Notes: generated by a model not told the origin, from the letters alone. 64,000 nt of DNA from Thioclava pacifica DSM 10166 (GCF_000714535.1 NZ_AUND01000041.1:1-64000), one strand, 5' to 3'; counted from the first letter of the stretch, positions 33,617 to 46,036 are shown. A program made the numbers and translations.

Positions 33617-35352
33617 GTCTCGTCACTCTCCAGCGTCGAAATATCGCCTTCCGGCAGGCCAAGCTCACGCGCCTTCAGCAACCGGCGCATGATCTTGCCC
33701 GAGCGGGTCTTGGGCAGAGTCTTGCGGAACACCACCTCGCGCGGGGCGACCGCCGCGCCGAGCTTCTTGCGCGCAAGACCACGAATGTCGCGCTCGAGAT
33801 CTTCGGAAGGCTCGAAGCCCGGATTGAGCGCGACATAGGCCTTCACGACCTCGCCCGCGGTCTCGTCCGGCAGGCCGATCACGGCGGCCTCGGCCACCGC
33901 CGGGTGCTCGATCAGCGCGCTTTCGACCTCGAAGGGACCGATCAGGTGGCCAGAGGACTTGATGAGATCGTCGGCGCGGCCAACGAACCAGAAATAGCCC
34001 TCGCCGTCGCGCATCGCGAGATCGCCCGAGAGATACCAGCCATCGACGAAGCACTTCTTGTAGCGTGCTTCTTCATGCAGATACCCGCGCATCATCGAGG
34101 GCCATCCCGGGCGCAAGGCCAGTTCGCCGATCTCGCCGCTGACGCACTCGCGCAGCCCGCCATCGACACGCGCAACGATTCCGGCCACGATCCCCGGCAG
34201 CGGTTTGCCCATCGAGCCGGGATGCACATCCATCGCGCGGGTGTTGGCAATCATGATCCCGCCCGTCTCGGTCTGCCACCAGTTGTCGTGGAAGGGCTTA
34301 CCGAAGACCTCGTTGCCCCAGACCACGGCCTCGGGATTGAGCGGCTCGCCCACCGAGGCCATGAAACGCAGCTTCGAGAAATCGTAAGGCGCGGCCGCCG
34401 CCTTGCCCGCACGCATCATCATGCGGATCGCGGTCGGCGCTGTGTACCAGACCTCGATCTGCTCGCGCTCGAGGATGCCATACCAGCGGTCGAGATCGAA
34501 ATCGGCCTCGTCGATGACCATCCGCACCCGGTTCACCAGCGGCGAGATGATCCCGAACGAGGTCCCCGTCACCCAGCCCGGATCGGCGGTGCACCAGTAG
34601 CGCGTGTCCGGCGTCAGTTCGAGCGCGTAGCGCCCCGCGGCGGCATGCATCACCACCGCGTTGTGCACATGGACCGCGCCTTTGGGGCGCCCCGTGGTGC
34701 CGGAGGTGAAATGGATCAGCGCGGGATCTTCGGGCTGGGTGCGAACCGTCTCGAAGTGATCGGAGGCCGCGGCCATCGCGGGGCCGAGCGCGACGCAATC
34801 CTCGGGCGCCTCGTCGCCGATGATCAGCACCAGTTTCAGAGAGGGGATTTCCGCGCGCCAGGGCGCGATCTTGCGCCGATAGATCGAGGCGGTGGTGATC
34901 AGTGCATTGGCCTCGCCGATTTCGAGCCGGGTGCGCAGGGGTTCCGGGCCGAAGGCGGAAAAGAGTGGCGAGAAGATCATCCCCGCCTTCAACGTGCCCA
35001 GCGCCGCGACGTAGAGATCGGGCACACGCCCCGCGAGACCGAAAAGCCGGTCGCCGGGTTGCAGACCGTGACTTTTCAGAACATTGGCGAAGCGCGCCGT
35101 GCGAAGCGCCAGATCGCCATAGCTCAGGCTTTCCCGCTCGCCATCCTTGCTCAGCCACAGGATCGCCTCCTCGGCCCCGTGTCCTGCCGCGACATGCCGA
35201 TCCACCGCCTCATGGGCGATGTTGAGGCCTCCACCCGGAAGGCCGTCGAGCATCGCCCGAGCGGTTTCCCACGTGAAGGCCTCGCGGACCTTTTCGGTCA
35301 GCGTGGCGGCCGTGCGATCAGCGGCCGACTTTTGGATAATCGCCCAAGTCAT
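33613..35352 (-). CDS. Acetate/acyl-CoA synthetase (AMP-forming)
   Basis: A 579-residue ANL-superfamily ligase of the AcsA-like type that adenylates acetate or another short acid and forms the CoA thioester. [14 protein letters not shown] is the ATP loop, NWWQTETGG the AMP-binding motif, [10 protein letters not shown] the hinge region and [10 protein letters not shown] holds the catalytic lysine. It is shorter than canonical Acs. AGGAGG 5 nt before the ATG at 35352 decides the start. First gene of the four-gene operon behind the FNR-like site. Confidence 0.9.
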   Translation of the reverse strand: MTWAIIQKSAADRTAATLTEKVREAFTWETARAMLDGLPGGGLNIAHEAVDRHVAAGHGAEEAILWLSKDGERESLSYGDLALRTARFANVLKSHGLQPGDRLFGLAGRVPDLYVAALGTLKAGMIFSPLFSAFGPEPLRTRLEIGEANALITTASIYRRKIAPWRAEIPSLKLVLIIGDEAPEDCVALGPAMAAASDHFETVRTQPEDPALIHFTSGTTGRPKGAVHVHNAVVMHAAAGRYALELTPDTRYWCTADPGWVTGTSFGIISPLVNRVRMVIDEADFDLDRWYGILEREQIEVWYTAPTAIRMMMRAGKAAAAPYDFSKLRFMASVGEPLNPEAVVWGNEVFGKPFHDNWWQTETGGIMIANTRAMDVHPGSMGKPLPGIVAGIVARVDGGLRECVSGEIGELALRPGWPSMMRGYLHEEARYKKCFVDGWYLSGDLAMRDGEGYFWFVGRADDLIKSSGHLIGPFEVESALIEHPAVAEAAVIGLPDETAGEVVKAYVALNPGFEPSEDLERDIRGLARKKLGAAVAPREVVFRKTLPKTRSGKIMRRLLKARELGLPEGDISTLESDET

Positions 35353-35416
35353 CACGCCTCCTCCCAAAGGTGATGCCAGTCGATTCGGCCGCCCGTGTCG
35401 AAGGCCGCCACAAGCG

Positions 35417-35422
35417 AACCTA
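35417..35422 (-). promoter_or_regulatory. Candidate -10 element of the synthetase operon
   Basis: TAGGTT on the minus strand, 23 nt downstream of the FNR-like box. The spacing places the box near -41.5, the class II FNR arrangement. The hexamer alone is weak (TAnnnT); the spacing is what supports it. Confidence 0.45.
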
Positions 35423-35445
35423 GACCAGGAGGAAATGCGTTTTCA

Positions 35446-35459
35446 TTGATGCCGCTCAA
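35446..35459. promoter_or_regulatory. FNR/FnrL-like binding site
   Basis: TTGAT-GCCG-CTCAA on the plus strand (TTGAG-CGGC-ATCAA on the minus) differs from the FNR consensus TTGAT-N4-ATCAA at one position. It lies about 94-107 bp upstream of the synthetase start codon in a 131-nt intergenic region and has a -10-like hexamer at class II distance, suggesting activation at low oxygen. Confidence 0.6.
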
Positions 35460-35483
35460 CGGGGCGCAGTTGTGATGAGCAGC

Positions 35484-38114
35484 TCACGCCCTGAACCGCA
35501 GCGCCAGATGCCCAAGAACCGGCGGAAGCAAACTCATCGCCACGGCCAGCAACAACCCCGAGACGCCGGGCGACGGCAATTGGAGCACATCCGTCAATCC
35601 CGGCAGCCACAACGCCGCCGCGATCAGAACGAGACACAACGCCAACGCCCCCCAGACATAGGGGTTGCGCGTCACATCGTTGCGCAGCGCATGCGTATCC
35701 CCTTCGCGCATGTTGAACACGTTCCAGAGCTGGCCCATCGCAAGCGCAACGAAGGCCACGGTCACCGCCTCCGGCGTCGCGAGATGCAAGCCGTAGAGCG
35801 CTCCGGCAAAGGCCCCCATCGTGGCGAGCGTCACGAAGGCGCCGAACAGCACGATGCGGCGCCATTCGCGACGTGCGAGGATCGGCTCGGTCCGGTCGCG
35901 CGGCGGGCGTTGCATCTCCTGCCCGTCACCACGGCCCATCCCCAGCGCCAGCGCCGGAAAGACATCCGTGACGAGGTTGAGAAACAGGATCTGCAAAGGC
36001 AGAAGCGGCGCGGGCAGCCCCGCCCCCACGGCGATCCCGACCACGAGGATTTCCGAAAGGTTGCACGACATCAGGTAGACAACGAATTTTCGGATATTGC
36101 CGAAGATCACCCGGCCCTGCCGAACCGCCTCTACGATCGTCGCGAAATCGTCGTCCTTGAGCACCATATGTGCGGCCTCGCGGGCGACCTGGGTGCCGCG
36201 CTTACCCATCGCGATGCCGATATCGGCCTTCTTCAGCGCAGGCGCGTCATTCACCCCGTCGCCGGTCATCGCGACGGTCTCGCCTTCGCGTTGAAAAAAG
36301 CTCACCAGCGCCAGCTTTGTCGCCGGCGCGACACGTGCGAAGACACTCGCATGGCGCAGACGTTCGAGCGTCTCCTCGGAGGCGTCTTCCAGATCGAGAC
36401 CGGCAAGCTCCCGCCCCTCGATCGCCACGACGCCATCTTCACTGATCCCGGAATCTTTCGCGATGCGGGCGGCGGTTTCAGCATGATCGCCGGTCAGCAT
36501 GATCACCCGGATCCCCGCGCTCTGGCAGGCCGCGATCGCCGGCGGCACATCCTTGCGCAGCGGATCGGCAAGGCAGGCAATCGCGACAAGCGTCAGCCCT
36601 TCGTAAGGGGCCTCCTCGGCGGTCTCCGCCCGTTTCATCGCAAGTCCGATCCCGCGAAGCCCCTTGCCCGCCGCGAGCGCATTGCGCGCAATCCAGGCCT
36701 CCTTCTCCTCGGCATCCAGAGGACGCACGCCCTCCGGCCCCAGCACCTCGCTGCATGACGCAATCACCGCCTCGGGTGCACCTTTCACCGCATAGAGCGC
36801 GCCCCCTTCGGGCAGCGCATGGACGGTCGCCATCATCAGGCTGTCGGTCTCGAAGGCATGCTGAACGAGGCGCGGCCTTGCATCATCGGGGCCCAGCCCA
36901 GCCTCATGCGCAGCGCTCAGCAAGGCGAGCTCGGTCGGATCGCCGGTCCGGCCCTCTTCCCCTGCACCCAGCTCTGCATTGTTGCAGAGCATGCCGATGC
37001 GCAAGGCCCAGCGATATCGGACCTCCTCGGCCGGGGCGATGCTTTCGCCCAGATCAAGGCTTTCCCCATCGAGCAGCACCTGCACGACGCTCATCCGGTT
37101 CTCGGTCAAAGTTCCGGTCTTGTCGGTCAGGATCAACGTCGTCGCGCCCAGCGTCTCGACCGAGGACAGACGACTGATCAGCGCGTTACGCTGCACCATC
37201 CGCCACATGCCACGCGCCAGAGACAGGGTGGCCACGACCGGAATCCCTTCCGGGATCGCGGCGACCGCGAGCGCGACCCCGGTCTGGATCATCCCCGTCA
37301 ACGGGTGGCCCTGCACCAGCCCCGCGGCAATGATCGCGGCGGCGAGCACCAGGGTCAGCCAGACGAGACGTTGACCGAGCTGCGCCAGCTGCCGCTCGAG
37401 CGGCGTGGTCTCGGTGCTGGCCTCCATCGCGAGCTGACTGATCTTGCCGATCTCGGTTTGCATACCGCTCTGGACGACGACACCCATCCCGGCCCCACGC
37501 GTGACCGCCGCCCCCTTGAACCCCATGTTCTTCCGATCGCCGAGCACCGTCTGGGGCGGGAGCGGTGCAGTCGTCTTGAGAACGGGCAAGGATTCCCCGG
37601 TGAGAACGGATTCGTCGCAATAGAGACCCGACGCCTCCACAAGCCGCAGATCGGCGGTCACCACGTCGCCTGCCTCAAGCACCACAAGATCGCCCGGCAC
37701 GAGATCGCGCGCGTCGACCTCAATGAGCATCCCGTCGCGGCGCACACGGGTGCGAACCTCGGCAATGCTGAACAACGCCTCCATCGAGCGAGCGGCGCGC
37801 AGCTCGGTGAAAAAGCCGATAGCACCGTTGAGCAGCAGCACCACCAGGATCGCGAGGGCCTCGACGACATCGCCAATGACCAGCGAGAAAACCGTGGCCA
37901 GAACGAGAAGGGCAACGATTACCCCCTGAAACTGGTGCAGCAGGATCCGAAGCGCACTGCGCGGCTTCTGACGGCGCAGTGCGTTCGGGCCATAGCGTTC
38001 GAGGCGCGCGGCGGCTTCCTGCGGGGGCAACCCCTGCGGAAACGGAACCGCCAACCGCGCAAGCACCGCCTCGGCGGTCTCGGCAAAAGCTGTCTCGTGA
38101 CTGGATGCGTTCAT
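35484..38114 (-). CDS. Cation-transporting P-type ATPase (P2A-like, CtpF-like)
   Basis: An 876-residue P-type ATPase of the Ca2+/Mg2+-like branch. The phosphorylated aspartate is Asp331 in DKTGTLTEN; TGES of the actuator domain, MTGDGVNDAPALKKADIGIAMG of the hinge, and about ten membrane segments including PEGI in M4 are present. It would pump a divalent cation across the inner membrane. ATG at 38114 (MNASSHETAF) is preferred over a longer frame. Its neighbours suggest stress or low-oxygen service, as for mycobacterial CtpF (recalled DosR-regulated). Confidence 0.9.
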   Translation of the reverse strand: MNASSHETAFAETAEAVLARLAVPFPQGLPPQEAAARLERYGPNALRRQKPRSALRILLHQFQGVIVALLVLATVFSLVIGDVVEALAILVVLLLNGAIGFFTELRAARSMEALFSIAEVRTRVRRDGMLIEVDARDLVPGDLVVLEAGDVVTADLRLVEASGLYCDESVLTGESLPVLKTTAPLPPQTVLGDRKNMGFKGAAVTRGAGMGVVVQSGMQTEIGKISQLAMEASTETTPLERQLAQLGQRLVWLTLVLAAAIIAAGLVQGHPLTGMIQTGVALAVAAIPEGIPVVATLSLARGMWRMVQRNALISRLSSVETLGATTLILTDKTGTLTENRMSVVQVLLDGESLDLGESIAPAEEVRYRWALRIGMLCNNAELGAGEEGRTGDPTELALLSAAHEAGLGPDDARPRLVQHAFETDSLMMATVHALPEGGALYAVKGAPEAVIASCSEVLGPEGVRPLDAEEKEAWIARNALAAGKGLRGIGLAMKRAETAEEAPYEGLTLVAIACLADPLRKDVPPAIAACQSAGIRVIMLTGDHAETAARIAKDSGISEDGVVAIEGRELAGLDLEDASEETLERLRHASVFARVAPATKLALVSFFQREGETVAMTGDGVNDAPALKKADIGIAMGKRGTQVAREAAHMVLKDDDFATIVEAVRQGRVIFGNIRKFVVYLMSCNLSEILVVGIAVGAGLPAPLLPLQILFLNLVTDVFPALALGMGRGDGQEMQRPPRDRTEPILARREWRRIVLFGAFVTLATMGAFAGALYGLHLATPEAVTVAFVALAMGQLWNVFNMREGDTHALRNDVTRNPYVWGALALCLVLIAAALWLPGLTDVLQLPSPGVSGLLLAVAMSLLPPVLGHLALRFRA

Positions 38115-38239
38115 CGCGGGCCTTCGGTCATCCCGCCCGGATGGTAAGACTTTCCGCAGGCCACGCAATCACCCTGCGATGCATACCTGTGTCGCAACGC
38201 ACCCGGTCTTGCGGATGTGATTTGAGCTGCGTTTTCGGC

Positions 38240-38821
38240 TCAGGCGCTCCAGTCGTGCACATGCACATCCCGGCCCGAATGCCCTTTCAGGATCTCGATC
38301 GCGAGCTTTTTCTTTTCTTCGGTCGGAACCCGCACCCAGAGAAGGATGCCGCCGTTCTCGATCTGATGAGCGTAATAATCCTTGTGATGTTTTCCCACTC
38401 GGCGCGCGAGCAAAGCCCCTACGACAGCCGCCGGGCTCCCGCCGATCGCAATCGCGGCGATGGATGCGGCCAAGGTGCTCAAAGGCGTCAGAAGGGCCGC
38501 CATCGCGATGTAGGAGCCCACGAAAAAGAACCCGCCAACAATCGCCCCTTCCAATTCACCGATCGCCTCTTCCGAGACGAAGGCCGCACGCGGCGCTTTC
38601 GGGTCGTCTTCAAGATCGGGCGCACGCCAATAGGCCTTGCCCAGTTTCGATTTCAGCGCGTGTTCCGATCCAAGAAGGCTGATATCGTAGCGGCTGAAGC
38701 CCACCATGCGCAGATCGTAGAACGCGCCTTGCAGCGCCTCGAAACTGTCGAAAACGCCCACCGCTTCGGGCACGTCGATCAGATTTTCGAGCGCCTCATG
38801 CTCTTCCGATGTGTCGTCCAT
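38240..38821 (-). CDS. Membrane protein with stress-protein-17M-like N-terminus
   Basis: A 193-residue protein: an N-terminal part (AVGVFDSFEALQGAFYDLRMVGFSRYDISLLG) resembling the general-stress-protein 17M fold, a Gly/Ala-rich pair of hydrophobic segments (about 92-145) and a polar C-terminus ending in HVHDWSA. Likely anchored in the inner membrane. It lies 125 nt upstream of the P-type ATPase gene on the same strand and divergent from the fusion hydrolase. Specific function unknown. Confidence 0.7.
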   Translation of the reverse strand: MDDTSEEHEALENLIDVPEAVGVFDSFEALQGAFYDLRMVGFSRYDISLLGSEHALKSKLGKAYWRAPDLEDDPKAPRAAFVSEEAIGELEGAIVGGFFFVGSYIAMAALLTPLSTLAASIAAIAIGGSPAAVVGALLARRVGKHHKDYYAHQIENGGILLWVRVPTEEKKKLAIEILKGHSGRDVHVHDWSA

Positions 38822-39057
38822 GTCTTCCCTCCCTGACGCGCCCTCTCCTCCCGGCGCATCGCGTGATTATAGCCGATAAAGGCGATTCTGCCTCGTTTCT
38901 GCGCGCGTCCGCCGAAAGCCCCAAGACCGGACGCCGATGCGCAAGATCAATTTCGAGCACTCTGTTTGGTGCTAGGTTAGATTTCAGATCACCAGGACAG
39001 CCCGGTTTGAACCGCGACGTTCTTCGGTTGGACCGGGCCCGGAGGGGAGGCCTCGTG

Positions 39058-41721
<2,664 letters not shown>

Positions 41722-41842
41722 TCCCCGGCAATGGCTTGTCGCGCGCCGCTCCCAGAGACGGGCCGTATCTCAGACAGCGCGAAATTGGGCGAGAAGCATT
41801 TCGGCGAGGCTCGGCGGGAGCACCTCCCCCGATCCAGAACGA

Positions 41843-41868
41843 ACCGGGCCACCCGCAGGCGGCCCGGT
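41843..41868 (-). terminator. Hairpin between convergent genes
   Basis: ACCGGGCC (41843-41850) pairs with GGCCCGGT (41861-41868) around a 10-nt loop, in the spacer between the fusion hydrolase gene and the GMC oxidoreductase gene. On the minus strand it is followed by TCGTTC; on the plus strand by CTCTT. Probably a two-way terminator. Confidence 0.55.
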
Positions 41869-41897
41869 CTCTTGGTCACTGATCGCCGGAACGGATC

Positions 41898-43469
41898 TCA
41901 GATATTGCCCTTCGACATCTCGTCGGCGATGAAATCCGCCTGACGGATCGCCAGCGCCACGATGGTCAGCGTCGGGTTCTCCGCCGCGCCGGTGGTGAAT
42001 TGCGAGCCGTCCGAGATGAACAGGTTGGGCACGTCATGGGCCTGCCCGTGCTTGTTCACCACCCCGTCGCGCGGCTTTTCCGACATCCGGTTGGTGCCGA
42101 GATTATGCGTCGACGGATAGGGCGGCGTCGGGAAGGTCCGGGTCGCCCCCACCGCGTCATAGATCGCGGCCCCGCGTGCATAGGCGTGATCGCGCATCGC
42201 CCGGTCGTTCGGGTGATCGGTGTAGTTCACATTCGCGACCGGCAGACCATAGGCATCGGTGACCTCGTGGTTGAGGGTGATGCGGTTGGTTTCCTGCGGC
42301 ATGTCCTCGCCCACGATCCACATCCCGGCCATGTTCTCGTAGCTGTCGAGCGCCGAGGTGAATTCGCGCCCCCAGCCGCCGGGATCGAGGAAGGCCGCCA
42401 TGAAGGGCAGGCCGAGGCTGAGCGTTTCCAGCTCGTAGCCGCCGACGAAGCCGCGCGAGGGGTCGTGACGCGCCTCGTCGCGGACGATGCCCGCCATCGT
42501 CGTGCCGCGCCACATCTTCACCGGCTTGTCGAACACGCCATAGACCGAGCCCGTGGTGTGGCGCATGTAGTTGCGTCCGACCTGCCCCGAGGAGTTCGCA
42601 AGCCCGTCCGGGAACATCGCCGAATGGGAGTTCAGCAGCACGCGCGGGCTCTCGATCGAGTTGCCCGCAAGGCAGACGATCTTCGCCTTCTGCATCTGCA
42701 GATTGCCGTCCTTGTCGAAATACTCGACCCCCGAGGCCATGCCCTTGTCGTCATGCAGGATGCGCGCGACATGGCAGTGGTCACGCACCTCCAGATTGCC
42801 GGTCGCCTCGCCGCGCGGGATATCCGTGTAGGCCGAGGACCACTTAGCCCCCCACTTGCAGCCCTGGAAACAGAAGCCCGTCTGCTGGCACGACATCCGG
42901 CCGTCATATTCGATCGAGTTGATCGCCATATGGCCGGTATTCACGTCCTGATAGCCAAGCGCCTTCGCGCCTTTCTCAAGCACCTTGAAGTTGTTGTTGC
43001 CCGGCAGGCCCGGACGGTCGCCGGTGCGCGTCACGCCCAGCTTGGCCTCGGCCTTGTCGTAATAGGGCGCAAGCTCGGCCGGGTCGATCGGCCAGTCGAG
43101 CAGGTTTGCCCCGTCGACATTGCCGTAATGGGTCTTCGTCTTGAACTCGTGGTCCTGAAACCGCAGGCTTGCGCCGGCCCAGTGGATCGAGGTGCCGCCG
43201 ACCGCTTTCACGATCCATGCGGGCAGGCCCGAGAAGTCCTTCGCCACACGCCAGTCGCCGCTCGTGGTGCGCGGCTCGGTCCAGGCGAGCTGGCCGAAGC
43301 TGTCCCACTCGTCGTTGATGTAGTCGTCGGGCAGATAGCGACCGCCCGCCTCGAGTGCGACCACCTTGACGCCCTTTTGCGCCAACTCGTTCGCAAGCAC
43401 CCCGCCGCCGGCGCCGGTGCCGATGATGACGACGACGCTGTCGTCGCTCAGATCAAATTTCGCAACCAT
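41898..43469 (-). CDS. GMC-family dehydrogenase, large subunit
   Basis: A 523-residue FAD-dependent GMC oxidoreductase resembling the flavin subunit of membrane gluconate/sorbitol dehydrogenases. IGTGAGGGVLANELAQKG binds FAD, AVGGTSIHWAG and the C-terminal THNLGTNRMS and NPTLTIVALA are family landmarks; four Cys near residues 194-205 (CQQTGFCFQGC) resemble the cysteine cluster of these subunits. It lacks a signal peptide and probably rides out with the Tat-signalled small subunit encoded just upstream (11 nt). Substrate is an alcohol or sugar acid. Confidence 0.88.
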   Translation of the reverse strand: MVAKFDLSDDSVVVIIGTGAGGGVLANELAQKGVKVVALEAGGRYLPDDYINDEWDSFGQLAWTEPRTTSGDWRVAKDFSGLPAWIVKAVGGTSIHWAGASLRFQDHEFKTKTHYGNVDGANLLDWPIDPAELAPYYDKAEAKLGVTRTGDRPGLPGNNNFKVLEKGAKALGYQDVNTGHMAINSIEYDGRMSCQQTGFCFQGCKWGAKWSSAYTDIPRGEATGNLEVRDHCHVARILHDDKGMASGVEYFDKDGNLQMQKAKIVCLAGNSIESPRVLLNSHSAMFPDGLANSSGQVGRNYMRHTTGSVYGVFDKPVKMWRGTTMAGIVRDEARHDPSRGFVGGYELETLSLGLPFMAAFLDPGGWGREFTSALDSYENMAGMWIVGEDMPQETNRITLNHEVTDAYGLPVANVNYTDHPNDRAMRDHAYARGAAIYDAVGATRTFPTPPYPSTHNLGTNRMSEKPRDGVVNKHGQAHDVPNLFISDGSQFTTGAAENPTLTIVALAIRQADFIADEMSKGNI

Positions 43470-43480
43470 GTCCGCCTCCC

Positions 43481-44005
43481 TTACAGCCAGTCGATGTCGT
43501 CAAAACCGCGGTTGATGTAGCCGCCCTTGGAATAGGACTCGCCCTCGTAGCCGAAGATCGGCCAGACCGCTTTCTGGTTGTAGAGACCGGTCACGAGACC
43601 GCCGCGGATCTTCTGGAAGAAGGGGCTCTCCTCCATGCCCCTCAGAAGGTCCACGCGGTCGCGCTCCCATCCCGTTTCGAGGTAATTCGCGAAGCCCTTG
43701 CCGCGCGCCGCCGCATCGAGCGCCGCGATCCCCGCCTCGATCTCGGGCGCCGCATCCGCGGTGTCGTAACCCTTGACCGCGAGCACGTAATACTGGTCGT
43801 CGATCTTGTCGTGCGGATAGATGTCGCGCGCCATCTGCACCAGCGTCGCGAATGTCGTCGGCTTGAGCGCCGAGAGCTCGGTTGCCCAGGCCGCGTCGCG
43901 CGCCGCCATGAACCCCGACCCCACGACGAAGCTTGCCCCCGCCGCGGTCGCCCGCGCCAAAAGCTGCCGTCGGGTGAGCCCTTTCGAGCCTACCTTGGTT
44001 GCCAT
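43481..44005 (-). CDS. Gluconate 2-dehydrogenase subunit 3-like protein, Tat signal
   Basis: A 174-residue small subunit of GMC-type dehydrogenases. The N-terminus carries a twin-arginine signal (LTRRQLLARATAAGASFVVG), so the folded complex is exported to the periplasm. MARDIYPHDKIDDQYY is the typical core motif. First gene of the pair with the GMC subunit. No cytochrome c subunit, the usual third partner, is encoded in this locus. Confidence 0.85.
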   Translation of the reverse strand: MATKVGSKGLTRRQLLARATAAGASFVVGSGFMAARDAAWATELSALKPTTFATLVQMARDIYPHDKIDDQYYVLAVKGYDTADAAPEIEAGIAALDAAARGKGFANYLETGWERDRVDLLRGMEESPFFQKIRGGLVTGLYNQKAVWPIFGYEGESYSKGGYINRGFDDIDWL

Positions 44006-44041
44006 TGTCGTCTCCTCCCTGATGTCTCCCTTAGGAAAATC

Positions 44042-44437
44042 TCACTTGAAGCGGCCGCCGCGCTGGATCACCTCGATCTGATATCCGTCCGGATCGGCCA
44101 CGAAAAAGAACTTCGCGACGACCTCCCCTGCCGGCGCGAATTCCACGAGTTTGCGGGGCGCGAGCCCCTCGGCTTCAAAGCGTTTGTGTTCGGCTTCGAG
44201 GTCCTCGACCACGACGGCGATATGGCCATAGCCATCGCCAAGGTCGTAAGGCTCGGTGCGCCCCTTGTTGATCGTCAGTTCGAGCTCGAAGGGGCTTTCG
44301 GGATTGCTCATGTAGACGAGCGTGAAATCGGGAAAGTCGAGCCGATCAGCGACTTTCAGGCCGAAGGCCTTGTCGTAGAATGCGACAGAACGGTCCTCGT
44401 CGAGGACGCGGATCATGGAATGGACGGTTTTTGCCAC
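44042..44437 (-). CDS. gloA: Glyoxalase I-type VOC protein
   Basis: A 131-residue vicinal-oxygen-chelate protein matching lactoylglutathione lyase. The four metal ligands expected are visible: His6 (VHSMIRV), Glu in ELELT, His in GYGHIAV and Glu in YQIEVIQ. It converts the methylglyoxal-glutathione hemithioacetal to lactoylglutathione. The start is a GTG; the ATG at MIRVL would remove a metal ligand. The dehydrogenase small-subunit gene follows after 36 nt. Confidence 0.88.
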   Translation of the reverse strand: MAKTVHSMIRVLDEDRSVAFYDKAFGLKVADRLDFPDFTLVYMSNPESPFELELTINKGRTEPYDLGDGYGHIAVVVEDLEAEHKRFEAEGLAPRKLVEFAPAGEVVAKFFFVADPDGYQIEVIQRGGRFK

Positions 44438-44550
44438 CGGTTGCTCCCGCTGCTTGGTCTTGCTTACCTAGAAAGCGTAGCAGCGGGCCGCGGCGGGCCG
44501 GGTAGTAGGTCTATACTACCCGTGAAGTTTTTCAGTTTTCGTGATCGCGC

Positions 44551-44844
44551 TTATTCAGCCGCGACGGCGAGCGGTGCGCGATCGTTGGAAATTTCCATGA
44601 ATTTCAGGCAGGCGCAGCGCAGCAGCGAGGTGAAATTCGACGGCTCCCCGCGCAGTTCCAGCACCTCGGCATGCAGCGTCGAGATGAAAGTGGGTGTCGA
44701 GACGCCATCGCGGGCCGCGATTTCGTCGAGAATATCCCAGAACGCATTTTCGAGCCGGATGCTTGTGCTCTGGCCATTGAGCCGCAGACGGCGGGTTTCA
44801 CTGGAATAGCGCTCCGGGTCCTGACCGGCGAACACATGGCACAT
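44551..44844 (-). CDS. Ribbon-helix-helix protein
   Basis: A 97-residue protein with the RHH_4 pattern common in Rhodobacterales: RRLRLNGQSTSIRLENAFWDILDEIAARDGVSTPTFISTLHAEV. The beta strand plus two helices form a dimeric DNA-binding unit, although members of this group are often annotated as aryl-sulfate sulfotransferase-like by error. Targets unknown. Monocistronic, upstream of the glyoxalase gene on the same strand. Confidence 0.8.
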   Translation of the reverse strand: MCHVFAGQDPERYSSETRRLRLNGQSTSIRLENAFWDILDEIAARDGVSTPTFISTLHAEVLELRGEPSNFTSLLRCACLKFMEISNDRAPLAVAAE

Positions 44845-45108
44845 ATCGTATCTCCTCCCTTAGATCCGATTGCCTGGGTGAGCCGAAGCTCGCCCGGGCC
44901 AAAAGGATATTGCCAATTGGGAGCAGGTCAATCTCGTTGTGTGACGAGCGGCGGTTCCGGGCGCGCTCGAGGCTGGCGACACGGACCGTCGCCGCCAGCC
45001 AGGACATCACCTCCCATGCCCGCGCCTCGCTTGCCATTCGCCCGGACATGGCGCAGCTTCGCCGCAGAACATGAGAGCTGAACACCCCACCGTTTGCTGG
45101 AGCGCGGT

Positions 45109-46032
45109 ATGAGCACGCTGATCACGATCACCCACGAGGATTGCCTTGGGCATGACACGGGCCCCTATCATCGCGAACGCCCCGCCCGGCTCGAAACCGT
45201 CCGAGCGGTGATCGACCGGATGGGACTGCCCATCGTGGAGGCCCTCGAAGCAAGCGAAGCGGATCTGCTGCTGGGCCATGATCCGCGCTATCTCGCAGCG
45301 CTCGAGGAGGTCTTCGCGCGTGAGGCCCATTTCGATCTTGATGAAGACACCCATGTCTCGCCCGGGTCGCGCCGCGCAGCGCTGCTCGGTGCCGGGGGTG
45401 CGTTGCAGGGCGTCGATCTGGTGCTTTCCGGCGACACGACCCGCGCCTTCGTCGCGACCCGCCCGCCCGGTCATCATGCGACGCGTACCCGCGCGATGGG
45501 GTTTTGCATCTACGGCAACGCGGCGCTCGCGGCACGTCATGCGCTTGAACGTCACGGGTTGTCGCGCGTCGCGGTGCTGGATTTCGACGTCCATCACGGC
45601 AATGGCACGCAAGACATCTTGTGGGACGAGCAACGCACCTTTTTCGTCTCGTCACATCAGGAGCCCGAGACGCTCTGGCCAGGTACGGGCGAGGCGTCGG
45701 AGACCGGCGCGCATGACAATGTGCTCAACCTTCCGCTCGCGAGCGGAACCGGAACACAGGAGATGCGTGCGGCCTGGGAAAGCGCGCTTGCGCGGCTCGA
45801 CGCCTTCGCGCCCGAGCTGATCATCCTCTCGGCCGGTTTCGATGCCCATCGCGACGACGACATTTCGGGGCTGCTATGGACCGGCGCGGATTACACTTGG
45901 CTGACCGAGGCCATCTGTGCCGTCGCCGCGCGGCATTGCGACGGACGCATCGTCTCCTGTCTGGAAGGCGGCTATCACCTGCCCGCGCTTGCCGAAGGCG
46001 TCGAAGCCCATCTCGGGGCCTTGGCGGGCTGA
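45109..46032 (+). CDS. Histone deacetylase-family amidohydrolase
   Basis: A 307-residue zinc deacetylase of the HDAC/acetylpolyamine amidohydrolase family. RPPGHHA holds the catalytic His pair, DFDVHHGNGTQ the zinc Asp/His, SAGFDAH the other zinc Asp, and LEGGYH the late Gly-rich loop with Tyr. It would remove acetyl groups from polyamines, lysine or a small metabolite. ATG at 45109 (MSTLITITHED) is chosen. Convergent with the AraC-type gene, 4 nt apart. Confidence 0.9.
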   Translation: MSTLITITHEDCLGHDTGPYHRERPARLETVRAVIDRMGLPIVEALEASEADLLLGHDPRYLAALEEVFAREAHFDLDEDTHVSPGSRRAALLGAGGALQGVDLVLSGDTTRAFVATRPPGHHATRTRAMGFCIYGNAALAARHALERHGLSRVAVLDFDVHHGNGTQDILWDEQRTFFVSSHQEPETLWPGTGEASETGAHDNVLNLPLASGTGTQEMRAAWESALARLDAFAPELIILSAGFDAHRDDDISGLLWTGADYTWLTEAICAVAARHCDGRIVSCLEGGYHLPALAEGVEAHLGALAG

Positions 46033-46036
46033 GACC

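Noticed and set aside
42000-43520. 506-codon plus-strand frame opposite the GMC dehydrogenase
   Set aside because: The GMC signature lies on the minus strand; the plus frame runs past the gene's start into its spacer without motifs.
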